A DNA stretch of 64,000 bases from Lactarius indigo. Its lineage: Eukaryota; Basidiomycota; Agaricomycetes; Russulales; Russulaceae. The DNA is taken from assembly GCA_025766275.1 (NCBI GenBank), contig JAFKAC010000008.1, forward strand, positions 2,272,370-2,336,369, in the 5' to 3' direction. Below are positions 22,128-35,200 of this stretch, in pieces. Below the pieces are notes generated by a model that saw only the letters and a list, made by a program, of their open reading frames with translations, was not told the DNA's origin and ran no database searches. The first letter of the stretch is position 1. Every line of letters starts with the position of its first letter. The position numbers and the translations under genes are program-made.

Positions 22128-23154
22128 TCAGGGGTAGGAAACGCCAGCCGCTTTCATGAGTTCTGGCACTTCAACGTCTACAAGCATGCGCAGTAAGACA
22201 CATCAATCAAGGGCGGTTCGAATCGAGACTTACGGTCCTCCGTGTGCTTCATCCGGGAAGAATATGAGCATGATGCGCCTGAGGAGTTTCGACTGCGGTC
22301 ATTCGAGAGTTTGCCCCATTGGATCTAACACGCACCAGGTCCAAAAACAAAGTCCCCGCCGTTTTGCGAGATGTTGCCTTGCTTTCCAAGGTGCAATGGG
22401 TTCTTGAGAGGGCCACGCTTGGAGAAAAATCGGTGAGAACATAGAGCTAGGGGGTCAAAGAGACGCGGCATACCCAAATGCTCCACAAGGTGCCACTGAG
22501 GAGACTGCGCGTCAGGTAGCTGCGTCTTTCCTCACCCTTGGGTGTCGTTTGGAGATTTGATACCAGGCCAAGCGTGTCATAGAGCTTCCTATCTGGATTG
22601 GCGTAGATCTCTCCCTTGAATCCAGCATTTTCTGCGAGTGAGGCAGAGCACTCGTAAGTGGAAGATGTGCGGGGTGATTGTTGGCGTACTCTGGTAACTC
22701 TCAATTAGCGGCCAATCTCCGCAGCCGACGACAACTATTTTGGTGGACGCCGCCTCGAGGGCGTCCGCACGGACGGTGGCAAGCTGGGAAACGTATTGCT
22801 GTAGTGCGCGTCAGTACCAACCAGACACAGGGACGTGGGGATGACCCACCAGGCAACTCTAAACCCCCACAACGGTAGGTGATCAGCAAGCAAAGAACAG
22901 CAACCGAGAATGACGCAGAGTCGTACCCCACAGAAGAAATGTCCTTTAAGGCAAACAATGATGTCAAACGTGAATATATGCGCGCATCGCACGCGAGTGA
23001 AGTAATACGCACGAACGAACACGACAACGGTCTTCTGATCGGTGAATATGTCCCCAAAGCGGACCTTTCCGCCTTTTTTGTCGAAGACGTGGATGTCTGT
23101 GGCAGTTTCGAGTGCTTTGGCGTCGATTGCGGGTGAGCTCTGGTCGGCGGACAT
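22128..23154 (-). CDS. PRXL2/AAED1-type thioredoxin-fold (AhpC/TSA-like) protein, eight exons, 209 aa
   Basis: Read on the minus strand, exons are 23154-23013, 22943-22927, 22858-22850, 22798-22690, 22631-22474, 22417-22332, 22292-22234 and 22177-22128. The product starts MSADQSSPAIDAKALETATD, then VVFVRHFFCG + SCL + QYVSQLATVRADAL, STKIVVVGCGDWPLI, GFKGEIYANPDRKLYDTLGL, SGTLWSIW, NGGDFVFGPG, SRMKHTEDHVEVPELMKAAG. This is the PRXL2/AAED1 order in the AhpC/TSA superfamily, with a likely redox role. The motif C52-G-S-C55 requires the 9-nt microexon 22858-22850 (AGT TGC CTG, between TTTAG and GTGGGT). Without it the frame also closes, but the second cysteine is lost. The 630-nt sum is in frame. 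The gene is convergent with ATG101 and divergent from the Rrt8-like gene. Confidence 0.86.
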
Positions 23155-23584
23155 GATGGTAGAGACGAAACGAGTAGTGGGTGCCGTCAAGGAGAAGAGG
23201 GGTCTTGAACTGGAGACGCTTTGCACATGACGTGATGCGATGATGGCGCGGGCCGATGGAGAGTTCTTGCTTGTGCACAAGCGGGCTTGAAAGCGGGCAC
23301 AAAATGTGCCTCGAGCTTGTAGCCCAATTTGAGGAAGGCCAATTCGTGCTAGGACCCAATCATCATCCAGGTCCGAGTGAATTATTTGTGTGGACTCACC
23401 CCTCATCGCGTTCTGTGCGGTTGCCACACACAATTTTGTTATAAGGGCGCCGCTGCGGATGCATCAGAAAATGGATCGTTATGGAGAGGCGGAGTACTGG
23501 TGCCCCGAAGTTGGGGTTAGGGTCCTGTGATGTATGTATGCGGCATGCACGCACGTACCGAGCTACTCCTTGACGCCAATTACC
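23155..23584. promoter_or_regulatory. Shared divergent promoter region
   Basis: 430 bases separate the starts of the minus-strand PRXL2-type gene and the plus-strand Rrt8-like gene, so both promoters must lie here or overlap. No specific binding site could be assigned. Confidence 0.4.
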
Positions 23585-24903
23585 ATGTCGCAGTCCATAC
23601 TCAAGGTGGATGACAAGTTCTTCGAGCGCGGTCCTTCTGAGGGCTCCGGTCCTCCTAGAAAGGAGAAAGTGCCTGACTCGCTGCAACGTGCCTCTTTGAG
23701 GCTCGATTTTCCGCCATCATATGTCGTTGTCGGCGCGTACCGTCTCCTGTCGGACAAATCTCTCCTTGTTCCCATATGGCAAAAGTGTCGAAATGGGTTT
23801 TTGAGAGGGGCCGCAGTTGGTGGTGTCTGGGTGTGTGGCCGTGTTTGTCAAGGCGTAGCTGAAGTCACTGACCCTACACCACACAACAGTCATTTTTGAC
23901 ATTCTCTATCCAACGCGGGCTCATAAAGACATTCTGGATAAAGTGAGTAAATTATGTTGCACATTGTTGTTTGACTCACCGTCATCGGGCTTCCCAGCTC
24001 TCCAAATGTTGTTGGGCACGCGAATGACACCATCTTGGGCTATAAGCCTCCATTTGACATACCAACATGTTCGGTTCCTGTTTTTCGCCACTCCTATCGC
24101 TTATCTTACAGTATATATCTTCCAGGGGCCGCTATCGTGTTTTTGTCTTCGCAACTCACCTTCATATTGAAGGTTTTCCTCTCACGCAACCTCCGTATTG
24201 CACGTGAGCGTGCCTGGGACCAGACTATTGCGTCGCGCGGCAAGGGTCCAGCATTCTGGCAACCCTATGTCGAGGAATGGGATGTACCGCCAGTAGTGGA
24301 CGTTGGCAAGTGGGCAGGACTGGAGGTGGCGAGGAGCCACGTGGCCAAATTCGTCTTGAAGAACAGTGAGTTCGGATTCAGCTTTGATTGGGTAATGGAT
24401 ACATTTTCACTCGAAAAGTCATCTCGATCCCGATGCATGTTCTCCCGGTTGGTGGTCTGTTTGTCACGGCCGTCTTCAAGGCGCTTGAAACGGCACGATA
24501 TCTCCACAAGCCTGTTTGTATTCCTATCTTGACCCTTCGCCCACATTTTGACACTCCCTGTATAGTACTTTCAAGCGAAGAAAATGACGAAGGAGCAGAT
24601 CGCGGTCTTCGTTGCGGAGCACAAGTGGGACTATCGACGTGGGTATCCGAGTTGTTTGTTCAGGCGACGTTTTGGTCAACTGACATCGAACCCCTCGTCA
24701 GTATTCGGTTTTACTGCTGCACTTTTGGAGACGCTTCCCTTTGTTGGATTGATCTTCTCGGTGTCTAACAGAATCGGAGCCGCGATGTGGGCCCATGGTA
24801 TGTGAATGACGCGACACTTATTTGATTAGTCGGCGCTAACAACGTCTTAGATCTCGAGAAGAGGCAGCATTGGTTCTCAGAAAAGAAGAGAAAGAGGTCT
24901 TGA
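23585..24903 (+). CDS. Rrt8/Lds-like integral membrane protein, eight exons, 308 aa (module 1, intact)
   Basis: Exons are 23585-23830, 23890-23942, 23998-24068, 24126-24365, 24419-24513, 24566-24638, 24702-24797 and 24851-24903; the sum is 309 codons with TGA. Features include SYVVVGAYRLLSDKSLLVPI near residue 50, RNLRIARERAWDQTIASRGK, YVEEWDVPPVVDVGKWAGLE, hydrophobic PMHVLPVGGLFVTAVFKAL, YFQAKKMTKEQIAVFVAEHK, and FGFTAALLETLPFVGLIFSV followed by SNRIGAAMWAHDLEK. The last motif is the signature I associate with the fungal Rrt8/Lds1/Lds2 family, which in yeast is linked to lipid droplets and the outer spore wall. The role here is inferred. Two 5'-truncated copies of this gene lie upstream of the other two giant genes. 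Codons and splice sites are all intact, unlike in those copies. Confidence 0.8.
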
Positions 24904-26252
24904 TCTTGGTTGCATACATTCCCTCCACACTCTTCGTCCGTACAACAAACTCGGATAAGGTCGATCAGGGCCCACGCCTTTTTTATTATTTATCTTTGGC
25001 GTTGTTTGCAACTTAATGTCCTACTAGTACCGACTCTGGTAAACTCAAGGTCCTTGAAGGACACCGTGCTGTATCATGGCCGTTACCATCCGAGTGTACG
25101 ATCCTCCAATAGATTTTTTGTAATGTCACAAAGAGAAATACGGGATTGCCACGGTTCTGGTAGATCGAAATATGGTGTATCCAGCGGTGAAGACGTGGAG
25201 AGGGTCCGTGCTCGTCGATCATCGATCATCGCTGGTATCGCATCGAGGCATCTGAAACAGCTCTTAGATTTGCCGTCAGTGTCTCCGAGTCTGTGACTGT
25301 TTATATGGTCTTTCTCTTTCAATCCTCACCGTGACGACCTGAATGCAATGTACTACCGTGGTTCAACGAATTGCGCTAGCGTTCTGCCTTAGCAGTCGTG
25401 ATATGTATTGACCGAGGGGGAAAAAAAAATATGATAGGAAGAAATTACAGAGCGAGCCCGACGTACATTGGGATTCTGCCGGTTTTGTGGGTTTTGCGCC
25501 GTTGAGTTTTGACTGGATCGGGCTCGGGTCAGGCACGTCACTTTTGTGTTGTTGCGGTGTTGCTCTGAGCCCCCAAGTCGAACGCTTGGCTATTGCATGC
25601 GCTTTCAACTCCGGATAGGGCTCCACGAAAATTGCTGATGCCTATAGTATTGTACTATATTCCATGCCTACCTTGGTATTACTACTAGGAGTTTACTGAC
25701 TCGGATATATGCGCTCCTACACCAGGCCGCTGGTCCTTCAGGCTCACGTTTTAGAGTAAGTGTTGTTCCATACATCATGATCATCGATGCTCATCGGCGC
25801 TGGATAAGACAAAAAAACCCTTCGAGCTCGCTTCCATATCATCGCACCATACAGACCAGTCAATTCAGTTCACTTCTAGCTCAGGTTCATCTTGCACTGT
25901 CCCATCTCCCCCGATACTTTTCATGACGCGAAAATATCCCCATATTGACCTGTGAATTACAACGCGAACTATTGTAACCTGCCTGACTGGATTATTGGTG
26001 CCTCGGGATCGCCACTGGTGATGCATGTGATGGCCCGATGGGCTATTGAGCATAACGGACAGATAATGCTCGGTCTATTATCGGCATTGGAAGACATGAA
26101 AAACGCCATGGTTACAGATCCTTGACGCTCGAAAATATTTCCAAATCGCCCATCACGCACAGCGCCTACTTGGTCATGTGTTTACGGCGTCACGGTGGGT
26201 TCTTTAGGTCAAGGGTCCTTCTCGTGCTGCATTGACCATCCCTCCCAACGAA
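24904..26252. other. Intergenic and promoter region of giant gene copy 1
   Basis: No gene is supported here. Parts of this 1.35 kb recur, diverged, before copy 2 (37079-38650) and more weakly before copy 3, including a purine/CCTTCGAG stretch and CATGAAAAACGCCATGGTT near the start. These shared stretches are candidates for promoter elements carried with the module. Confidence 0.5.
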
Positions 26253-29200
26253 ATGAGCCTCCATATAACTGACATCCATTCTGACGTCTTACTCTCTGTT
26301 ATTGAACATGTCTTTCTACCCCCAAAGCTTCCTCAAGAAGCCCCAACAGAGCAAGCTGAACACGAAACCAATGTGGCCTTGTGCCACATCCTCATACAAG
26401 CCGCTCAAACCTTCTCCCAAGGACTCTCGCCCCTTCCGCAATCGTTATGGGCTCGGATGATAAAAATGATGGGATCTATCTACCAGGCTACGAGGGCCCC
26501 GCTGGTAGAAGCGGAACTCACAGGCGCCTTATCAGGACTTGCTATGGGAGGTGCGCTCGAGTGCCCACGTGCTGTTGTATCATCCTTGACCTTCACTTCA
26601 GATGTTTTCGTTATGCATATTCGAGCTCAGAATGCTGCTGTCCTCGTTCGCGTGCTTGTCAACCATGTTCGATTCGAGATGTTCGAAGTTTCTCCGCAAG
26701 CTAGCGTCATTACGTCCACCGACGGAAAGCTGCTTTGCTCCTATCCCGGGCCTGCAGTTCGGGTCTCCCCCGAGGTCTTTTCCAATGGATCTTTTCTTCA
26801 GGAACTTGCCTCCTTTCTCGTCCAAATGGATGTTGACGTGCTGGATTCCACTACAACTACGGTCAAGGCGGGATCCACGGTACGCGAAGTTCGTGAGAGC
26901 GCCCACCCAAGATATATAACCGAACTCTTAGTGGGAATTCTCAGAGGTTTCGGTCAGCCAGCCTCTGTAGACCGTATCACCAAACGGATAGCGGACGAAG
27001 TTCTCTGGAATGATGCCTACAAACCTTGGCGACGATCGCCGTTATGGCTAGTTATCAGGGTGGCCCTCCAAACGTCTCTACACAGCAACATGTACAAATC
27101 GTTTATGCTCGTTTTCCACGCGTACATCCTTAATATGTGCATCCAAAGGGGCTTCTCAAGCGAAATACTGTACGTAATGAGGGTCAAGATGGCGCGACGT
27201 CTCTCGAAGCTGGGTCCCGCTGTTTCGGATAGCGTGTATCAAGTTGTGTACTACGCCGCAAAGAATACAGAAACGCTTCTTCAGAAACGGTGGTCGAATT
27301 TCCAGAATCGCCAATCGGTTTCTCTGTCATGGTACCCCGAAGAACTAGACGTTGTCAGCGATGCCGTAATCACCCTCAACAAATCGCGCCCATACCTCAT
27401 GAAAGCGCTTCACTCGACGTTTCCTGACTGCTCACCGAAGTCGTTTTTCCCGTCTCATCAGCCGCGTCTCGCAAATACATTGAACTTTGATCGCTTTTCG
27501 AGCGGCCGACTTACGGCGGCTGTCGCGGAAGACAAGCGCACTGCTCTCGCCGACTTCGAGTTGTCCGTTGAGAGATATCTGGACTATTGGGTCGATGTCT
27601 CCGAGCACGACGATAATGCCCCGGACACGATTGGGTCCTGCGTCGAGCAGTATTTCGATGTCGCGAGGGGGATCTACGGTGCTGATCCCGAGGATAACTC
27701 AATTATGATATTGACAATCATGCATCTTTGGACGGCTCTGGACAAGTTGACTACTCAACAATGTCCTCTCCTGACATCTTATTCGCCGGCAATTCCTCCA
27801 GATTTTCTTCACCCCCTACTCCTTCATCGCTCCGGTTCCCTGCGACGTGCCATGCGTATTGAACAGTATATTTTACAGCGACATCAAGACGCTTCCTGCA
27901 AGACGTCTATCTTCTCAGACAATGACACCGAATCGTCGTTCGCCGTGCAGTATTTCCGTACTTCTCAGAGGTTACAAAAACTCGAAGTCGAAATCACTCA
28001 GCACGCTTGGGAAGAGCGAAACCGGAAGCGTGCTGAACTCGACACATTGAACAGGCAGTGGCAAACGCTCAAGGATGAGGCCTCAGAGATGGACCACACT
28101 TACTTGGAGAACGTTAACGGGAACTTGACTCATCGGAATAAACAGTGTCAAAAATGTCAACTAGACAAGAGGGCCAACAAGTTGAAGATCGACGTCCACG
28201 AATGGCCACTTCCTCGGGCAACGGCGCAAGCACAACTGGTAGTATTCGAGCTCTCCCCACCACGTGCGTTTTCCGCATGGCGCGAGATAACCTCCAAGAT
28301 CCTCCTCGACATCAGGATGACCGACGCTCCTGACAACGCTGACCAACCAAAGCTCCTCTTAGAGACCTACTCCGGTCTAAGGAATTGGGCAGTGCGTCAC
28401 TCATACCACCGAATCACAATTGCGTCCACCACGAAATCGTTCCGCGACCAAACGCATTATAAGAAGGTTCAGATTCCTGCCGACGATTCTCACGTCTTGC
28501 TCAACAACGGACTATCCTTCAAATTATACGACCGTAAGGCCAAATCCTGGGCAGAATGGCCTTCTCTTGGATCTACCATCACAGTTTTCTGCACACCTCC
28601 TATCCCCGTGTCATCTCCGTACGGAAGGATCCATTCCTTTGTCTGCGGGACGCACCATACTTCAAATGAGGTAATCGCCGGTCAAGCCGACTGCCCCCCG
28701 GAGCTGACCCCTCATGAGTACCTGGCATTTTCTGGGTTACGCAGCGGGCCACGCCTACAATGGCTGAACATAGCAAGGGAGCTGTCATCGCCGTCGCTCT
28801 CATTTCGCCGCGAGGAGGTACATACGTTGATCACTCAAGCAGCTTGGCAGCTTGGCCCACTTTCAGATGGTGTACGCGAGTGGCACACCGAACTTGAGAT
28901 TTCCAGCTTCGGGTGGACGCTCCTAGACGAGCTAGAGAGCCTGCTCGGAAGGATAGAGGCGAACTGGCTGGAGGAAGTCACCGTCAGGACTATTGGTACG
29001 TTTTAAACTCGAATCTTTGCCACATGTTTTAGTTCAACGATTCGAAGCTCTTATTACCAGCCGCCTCCTATCTTCTACCCACGATCCCGATATTCGTCAA
29101 AGGGCGTATGAATTGCTCCAGAGGGCACGAAGCGTGGCGTACAGGTGGATTAACGAGCTTAGTTCGAAGCTAGACATGACCGAAGACGAAATGTCGCGCA

Positions 29201-32200
29201 CGAGCTTGCGTCGACGACTCTGCACACTGGCCGCGACGTGTTTCTCTACTTATGATGTTTGCCTGGAACACGTCCCTTGGGTGCTCGCTAGCGACAACGA
29301 TATCGCCATGGCTATGCATTGCGCAGTAATTGTACATAACAACACCCCATTGGTTCTCGAAGACGACGAATCTCGTTATCTGATTCGGCTCCTCAACCGA
29401 CATCGTCGCCTTCTTCATTTCCTCGAGCCTTCTCTCCACGAACGCGTACAATGTGACCCATCGAGCTTCGATCAGGGCCTCGCAAATTTATGGCCCGGGT
29501 TCCGCCGGCAGATCTCTTCGAATTGGCAAGTACTTCCCAGTCCTAACTCACGATGGATTTCGTGTGTCGTAGAAGGTGGACAGGAGGTTCACTATAATCT
29601 ATTGACCGGGAAATTGTTAATTGGTGGAAAACCCCTTGGAAGACTGCCGCGAGAGATTATCGAACATTCAACGTATGCAAGTGTCCTAGGACCCGTGAGT
29701 GTTTTCATTATTCTGGATTTGCATTTATTCACTCGTACTCTTTTCAGCGGGTTCTTGACGTGGTACCTGCTGATATCCCTGGGATGGAATTTATGACTCG
29801 ATCGAATGTCTCCGGTTATAAGGTAGGTTCTGGTTGTTGACGACTTTGGGTAACGGCTAATGCAAGCGAAGATATTCTTTACGCTGCGTAATGGGGACCT
29901 AACTCTGCAAGCTTGGCGACAGGAAGATGCTCGACTCCTACAGTTTATTCCACGCGCAGTATTCGTCGGCGATTTCCCGAAGGTATTCGTGGACGACTAT
30001 GTACACTGGCTCGACCTCACCACCGGAGAAGTCGAATTCCGTCCAGTTGAATCCCCTTGGACTCCAGATCCGTCCAATTGGCGACTCGTTGTCCATTTAG
30101 ATGGTGCCCCGTCCCTGTTCCGTAAGATTCCTGGAGATGGTGCCGCTCCAGTAGATCTGATCGATATTCGTTCCACCACATTTGAAATGATATCCGGCTT
30201 ACTTTCTCCACTCGAATCTCCGGAGCACATTATCATCACGTGCACGAATGACGCATTAGAGGCATCCCTGAGTCGACTGCATCTCGTATTCTTCGTCAAT
30301 GAAACCTCAGAATTTGAGTGCCGAAGCATGCCAGGCTACGTCATCGATGAATTTCAGTCTTGCGGCACAATGTTTGGACTCAAAAATCAACTTACGTTGC
30401 GCCCGAGCCACGGGTCTTCGGAGATCCCACGACGGGTGATTATTCCACAGGGAGATATCGAGTTTGGGTTGGATGGCGACTTCGCAAGCGTCTCCATTAA
30501 GACGGGAACAGCGCGGCATGTCCACTGGCACGAGTACGTGATCGACACGGATCTAGGACGTCTCACCGGAAACGTGAGCCTACACAGCAAGCTGTACCAA
30601 TGTTATTTGCATGCGCTTACGAGCCATTGCCTCCCTGACCCATTACTCGGACACACTGGGACTGAAGAGTCTCTTACCATGCTGCGAAGTGCCACATTTC
30701 TGTCGTTTCAAAGACTAGGCCGTTATGACGGAATGCTCTTGAACAGTATTAGCCAATTGACACCAATGAGAATGTATTACCCGTCACATCTACGCTCAAT
30801 GGTTAATGTGCTATGGAACAACCTTCCTACTCTCTCACAACACCATGACTTTCACCCAGTTGTGCGTTCGATTCTCGATCACGCAAATGTAATAGAAGCA
30901 CTCTACGACGAACCCAAGGACGAACCTGTAGTCTTTGGGATTCCTCCAGCGTCCTTGCTAACTCGGGTGGCCTGTCGTAACAAGATATATTACCCCCGTG
31001 ACTTACAAAGTTTGCGGCACTCTCCTTCAATTTCGGAGGACGTCGCCGTCAAGTCAAGGGATGTAGCCGATGGGCGGGGCGCTGAGCATACTGCCTACCA
31101 GATGTCATGGTCTATTTGGAATGACCGGCCCTGTCTCTCTCGCAATTTGCCTCGACTGTGGGATGCGATGCAATCGTGGAAAACGCTTGGGCCAACCAAG
31201 AAGAGGATTTCGCTGCGATATAGTCGACACTGGCTTACGTTCAACGCAGCGAAGGATTGGCTCGGCATATACGACAGTTGTCAGGAGGCGTTAAACCGCG
31301 ATCCTCAAGACACCAAGATAAGGTTGGCATTCAGCCTTTCTGCAGCTAGCTTCAGCGGGGGCGATTACGCGGATATTGTCCCAGTTATTCTTATTTTTGC
31401 GACGGACAAGAGACTCCGTGGTCTTACACGCCCTTCGCCATCCCAGTATGAGTTTTCAGACGGCACGTATCCGGACCCTGCACGATTAGTGAATTTGATG
31501 TCTCGGTCTGCTCTTCCCCTGGAGCTAACCCCTGCGAAAACCATGGAAGTCCGAGAAAACGTCAGCAAGAAGGCTACTAGGAAGCAACGAATGCAAGAAT
31601 ACAACAATTCCATTAGCAAAATGGCGTCAGAGGCCGCAGAGTTGACAGTTGAATGGTGGCCCGAGGCATGGTGCAATCTTCCACACCAGTGGTTCAACAC
31701 CGAAAGATACAGGGAAACTGTTGAGGCATATTTTCAATCGATTTCTCAAAATATTGACTTTAAGGAGCACATATGTTGCCTTCAGGCCATCGTAAACCAT
31801 TACAGGCCCAGTACTCCCCCTGTCACACCTTACGTGTTTTCTCCCCAGTTCAGTGCAAGGCCAACAAAAGCCTCATCACCTTCGCTTCGAGAAGTCCTGA
31901 TGTCTCGAGCCAACTTACCGAGGCCACCGACTCGCGAATGGCCTTTAACTGGCGGCGTCATACCTTCTACTGTGACGAAAGCGACTGAAAGCAACTCACA
32001 GTCAACCAGGGAAGATGGTCTCAATTCTCTGATTCAGGAGCTCCGACATTCTCGGGAGTCATTGTTACGGCTCTACGGAGATGACTTGAACAAGAGTTAC
32101 GGTGACTTACTGGGGAAAGGGGCGTCTTTCCTCGTTCAGCGCCGCGTTCCTTCACAGGGGGCTTTACGCCAATATTGCGACTTGTGCTCTAAACAGAAGG

Positions 32201-35200
32201 ATGCAATATTCTTCGAGCTCTCGGCTGCTCTAGCGCCATCTCAGAACCAGGAAGTTGTCATCAGCGTCTCGGGTCTTTGGCCTCGAATAACCCCACGATC
32301 CATCCTACGAGAGCTGTCTAGGGAACGCGTCGGCACGTTGACCGATCAATGGAAACATGCCATCACCCGCTACGCAATAGCGTTCCTCAAACATCAACAG
32401 TCTCAGCGTCTACTTGAGCTTTCATCGAGACGTCGGGACGAGGAACTTCTCCGGGAAGCGGAAACCGTTTGCGAGGATGTCGCCGCTGCTTGTTCTCCTG
32501 ACTGGCTCCTGATACAGGTTAGCTGTTTGTCCGTGAAACTTACAGACACTGACAAGTGGCGTTGTTAGATCGACGCAAACTTTTTGGCGCGTCCGCTGCA
32601 ACTGGCAATTGCACGCGAGATGATATCTCCCACCTGTCACCGAAGTGCATCGCTTCAGCTCAACATGGGAGAGGGAAAGTCATCCGTGATCGTACCTCTC
32701 GTCGCCGCAACTCTGGCCGACGGTTCTAACCTTGCGAGGATCGTCACGCTTAAGCCGCTGTCCAATCAAATGTACCAACTGCTCCTCAGCAGACTTTCTG
32801 ATCTCGCCGACCGACGCATTTTCTATGTTCCGTTCTCGCGGAATCTGGAAATGAGCGCCTCCGTGGTCCAAAGTATCGGCACTCTCTACAGACGATGCGC
32901 CGCAGAGGGTGGTGTTCTTGTAGTCCAACCCGAACATTTACTCTCTCAGAAATTAATGTGCATCGATACTCTCCTAGCATCCCACGGCGACCGCAAGAAA
33001 CTCTCCGTTGCTAACGAACTCCAAGCTCTGCAAGGTTGGCTAGCTAGAGTATCACGTGACGTACTCGACGAAAGCGACGAGATCCTTCATGTTCGATATC
33101 AATTAGTTTACACCGCAGGGGAGCAAATGCCCATTGAAGATCACCCAAATCGATGGTCTACGACGCAACAGGTCTTTAGCCGACTACGGGCACACGCCGC
33201 GCAGTTGCATGCCAGTTTTCCACAGATGTTTGAACTCGATCAGACTCAGAATGGCTTTCCGACGATGCGAATTCTCAATCAAGAGGTCTCTCGACAGATA
33301 TCTTCGCTCATTGCTGACGACGCTCTTGGGGGCGCTATATCTACCCTTTCGCTTGCCGTTCTCTCGCCCTCAATTCGGGAGGCCACTCGCCGCTTCATAA
33401 CCCAGAAAGACGTTTATGTTGAAGACCATCAATTGATCAGATCGCACTGTTCCGGAACTTCTTTATGGAGCGGAATACTCCTACTCCGCGGGCTCCTGGT
33501 TGATGGAGAAGGGATCCTCGGATACATATTGAAGGAACGCCGATGGAGAGTGGACTATGGTCTCGATCCAAGTAGGACATTGCTAGCTGTCCCATATCGC
33601 GCGAAGGTAAGCCCACTCAGCCTACCCGAAAAACATAGCTTAAGGTAAAGATAGGACGTGCCGAGCTTGAGAGCAGAGTTTGGTCACCCAGACGTGGCCA
33701 TTGCGCTGACTTGCCTCAGTTATTACTATGGCGGTCTAACAAAGCCGCAAGTACTTCAATGCTTCGATTTGCTCACCAAGCTCGATAATCCCGACATGGA
33801 ATACGACCAGTGGGTCGAGTTTGGGGAGGGCGTCCCCACTTCACTGCGACAAGTCAACGGGGTCAATGTAAACGATGATACGCAAGTCGACGAATACCTT
33901 GTTCCGCTATTCTCGAGGAATACGAGAGTCATCGATTTCTATCTGTCTCAAGTAGTCTTTCCTCGAGCGGCCAAGGAATTCCCGTCTAAACTTTCCACGT
34001 CGGCCTGGGACCTGGTGGAAGACAAGACAAATGTAACAACTGGTTTCAGCGGCACGAACGATAATCGGTATCTCTTGCCGACGTCGATAACTCAGGAAGA
34101 TCCCGTCTCCCAGTTGAGCACCAATGCCCTCGTCTTGCAGTACCTTCTCCAGCCAGAAAACAATCACTACGAATGTACTGAAGGTATCAACGGCAAACGC
34201 GAATCTGCGAAAGCTTTTTTGCGGCGACTAATCGGACATAATCCCGAGATCCGAGTGTTATTGGACGTTGGAGCACAAATGTTGGAGCTGCAGAATGAGG
34301 AGTTGGCGCGACATTGGCTCTCCCTTAAACCCAATATCTCAGCTGCTATCTATTTCAATGAATCGGATCATCTCACCGTGCTCACCCAGGACGGAACAAT
34401 CGAGCCACTCATCTCATCTCCGTTCAATCGGCAGCTCGACAAGTGTATCGTATACCTCGACGATGCGCATACACGAGGTACGGATTTGAAGCTTCCACGG
34501 GGAACGCGCGCAGCAGTCACGCTCGGGCCGAAGGTAACTAAAGATAGGCTACTACAAGGTGAGTCATCACGCGGATGAGAAAACTCAGGCTAAACGGATG
34601 TAGGGTGTATGCGAATGCGGCAGCTAGGGAAGGGGCAGTCGGTGATGTTTTTTGCTCCAGGTGAAGTCGACCGTCGGATTCGCGGGCTTATTCCAAGAGG
34701 TCCTGGGTCCGAGGAAGGAGTACGGGTGATCGACATCCTCCGCTGGGCCATGCACGAGACCTGTTGGGACATTGGGCACCATCTCCCGCACTGGGCGCAG
34801 CAAGGAGTCGACCATCACCGTCGGTTTTCAGCATACAAGCAGTACGATTCGACCGGGGACCTGGAAGTATTGAGGGATTCTTGGTTACGGCCCGAATCAA
34901 GGACTCTCGAAGAAATGTACGAACCGGTCCCAACGGCACAAGGCGCTGGGCTGGACCCCGGAATAAACAGCATTCCTTCTCTACGCGAACGGCTGGAATA
35001 TCTTGGAGTGACACAGTTGACCGACGTGAGAATGGCAGAAGAGCAAGAACGGGAGGTCAATCACGAGGTTGAGCTGGAACGTCATGCGGAGCGTCCTCCA
35101 AGGGTTTACTCTGCAGAGCACATCGTCCGCGACGAGATCCGCAACTTCGTCAGTACTGGAATACTTGCAAAGCCTTCGACGTACATCATCCCGCTGTATA

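Noticed and set aside
22150..22450. Plus-strand peptides such as FHEFWHFNVYKHA and FESLPHWI that looked like exons of an unknown gene
   Set aside because: They are the antisense of the last exons of the minus-strand PRXL2-type gene, which has a clean splice model.
22735..23433. A long minus-strand open frame (232 codons) as an unspliced gene product
   Set aside because: Its second half reads through introns. The spliced model starting at 23154 recovers the full thioredoxin-fold family sequence.
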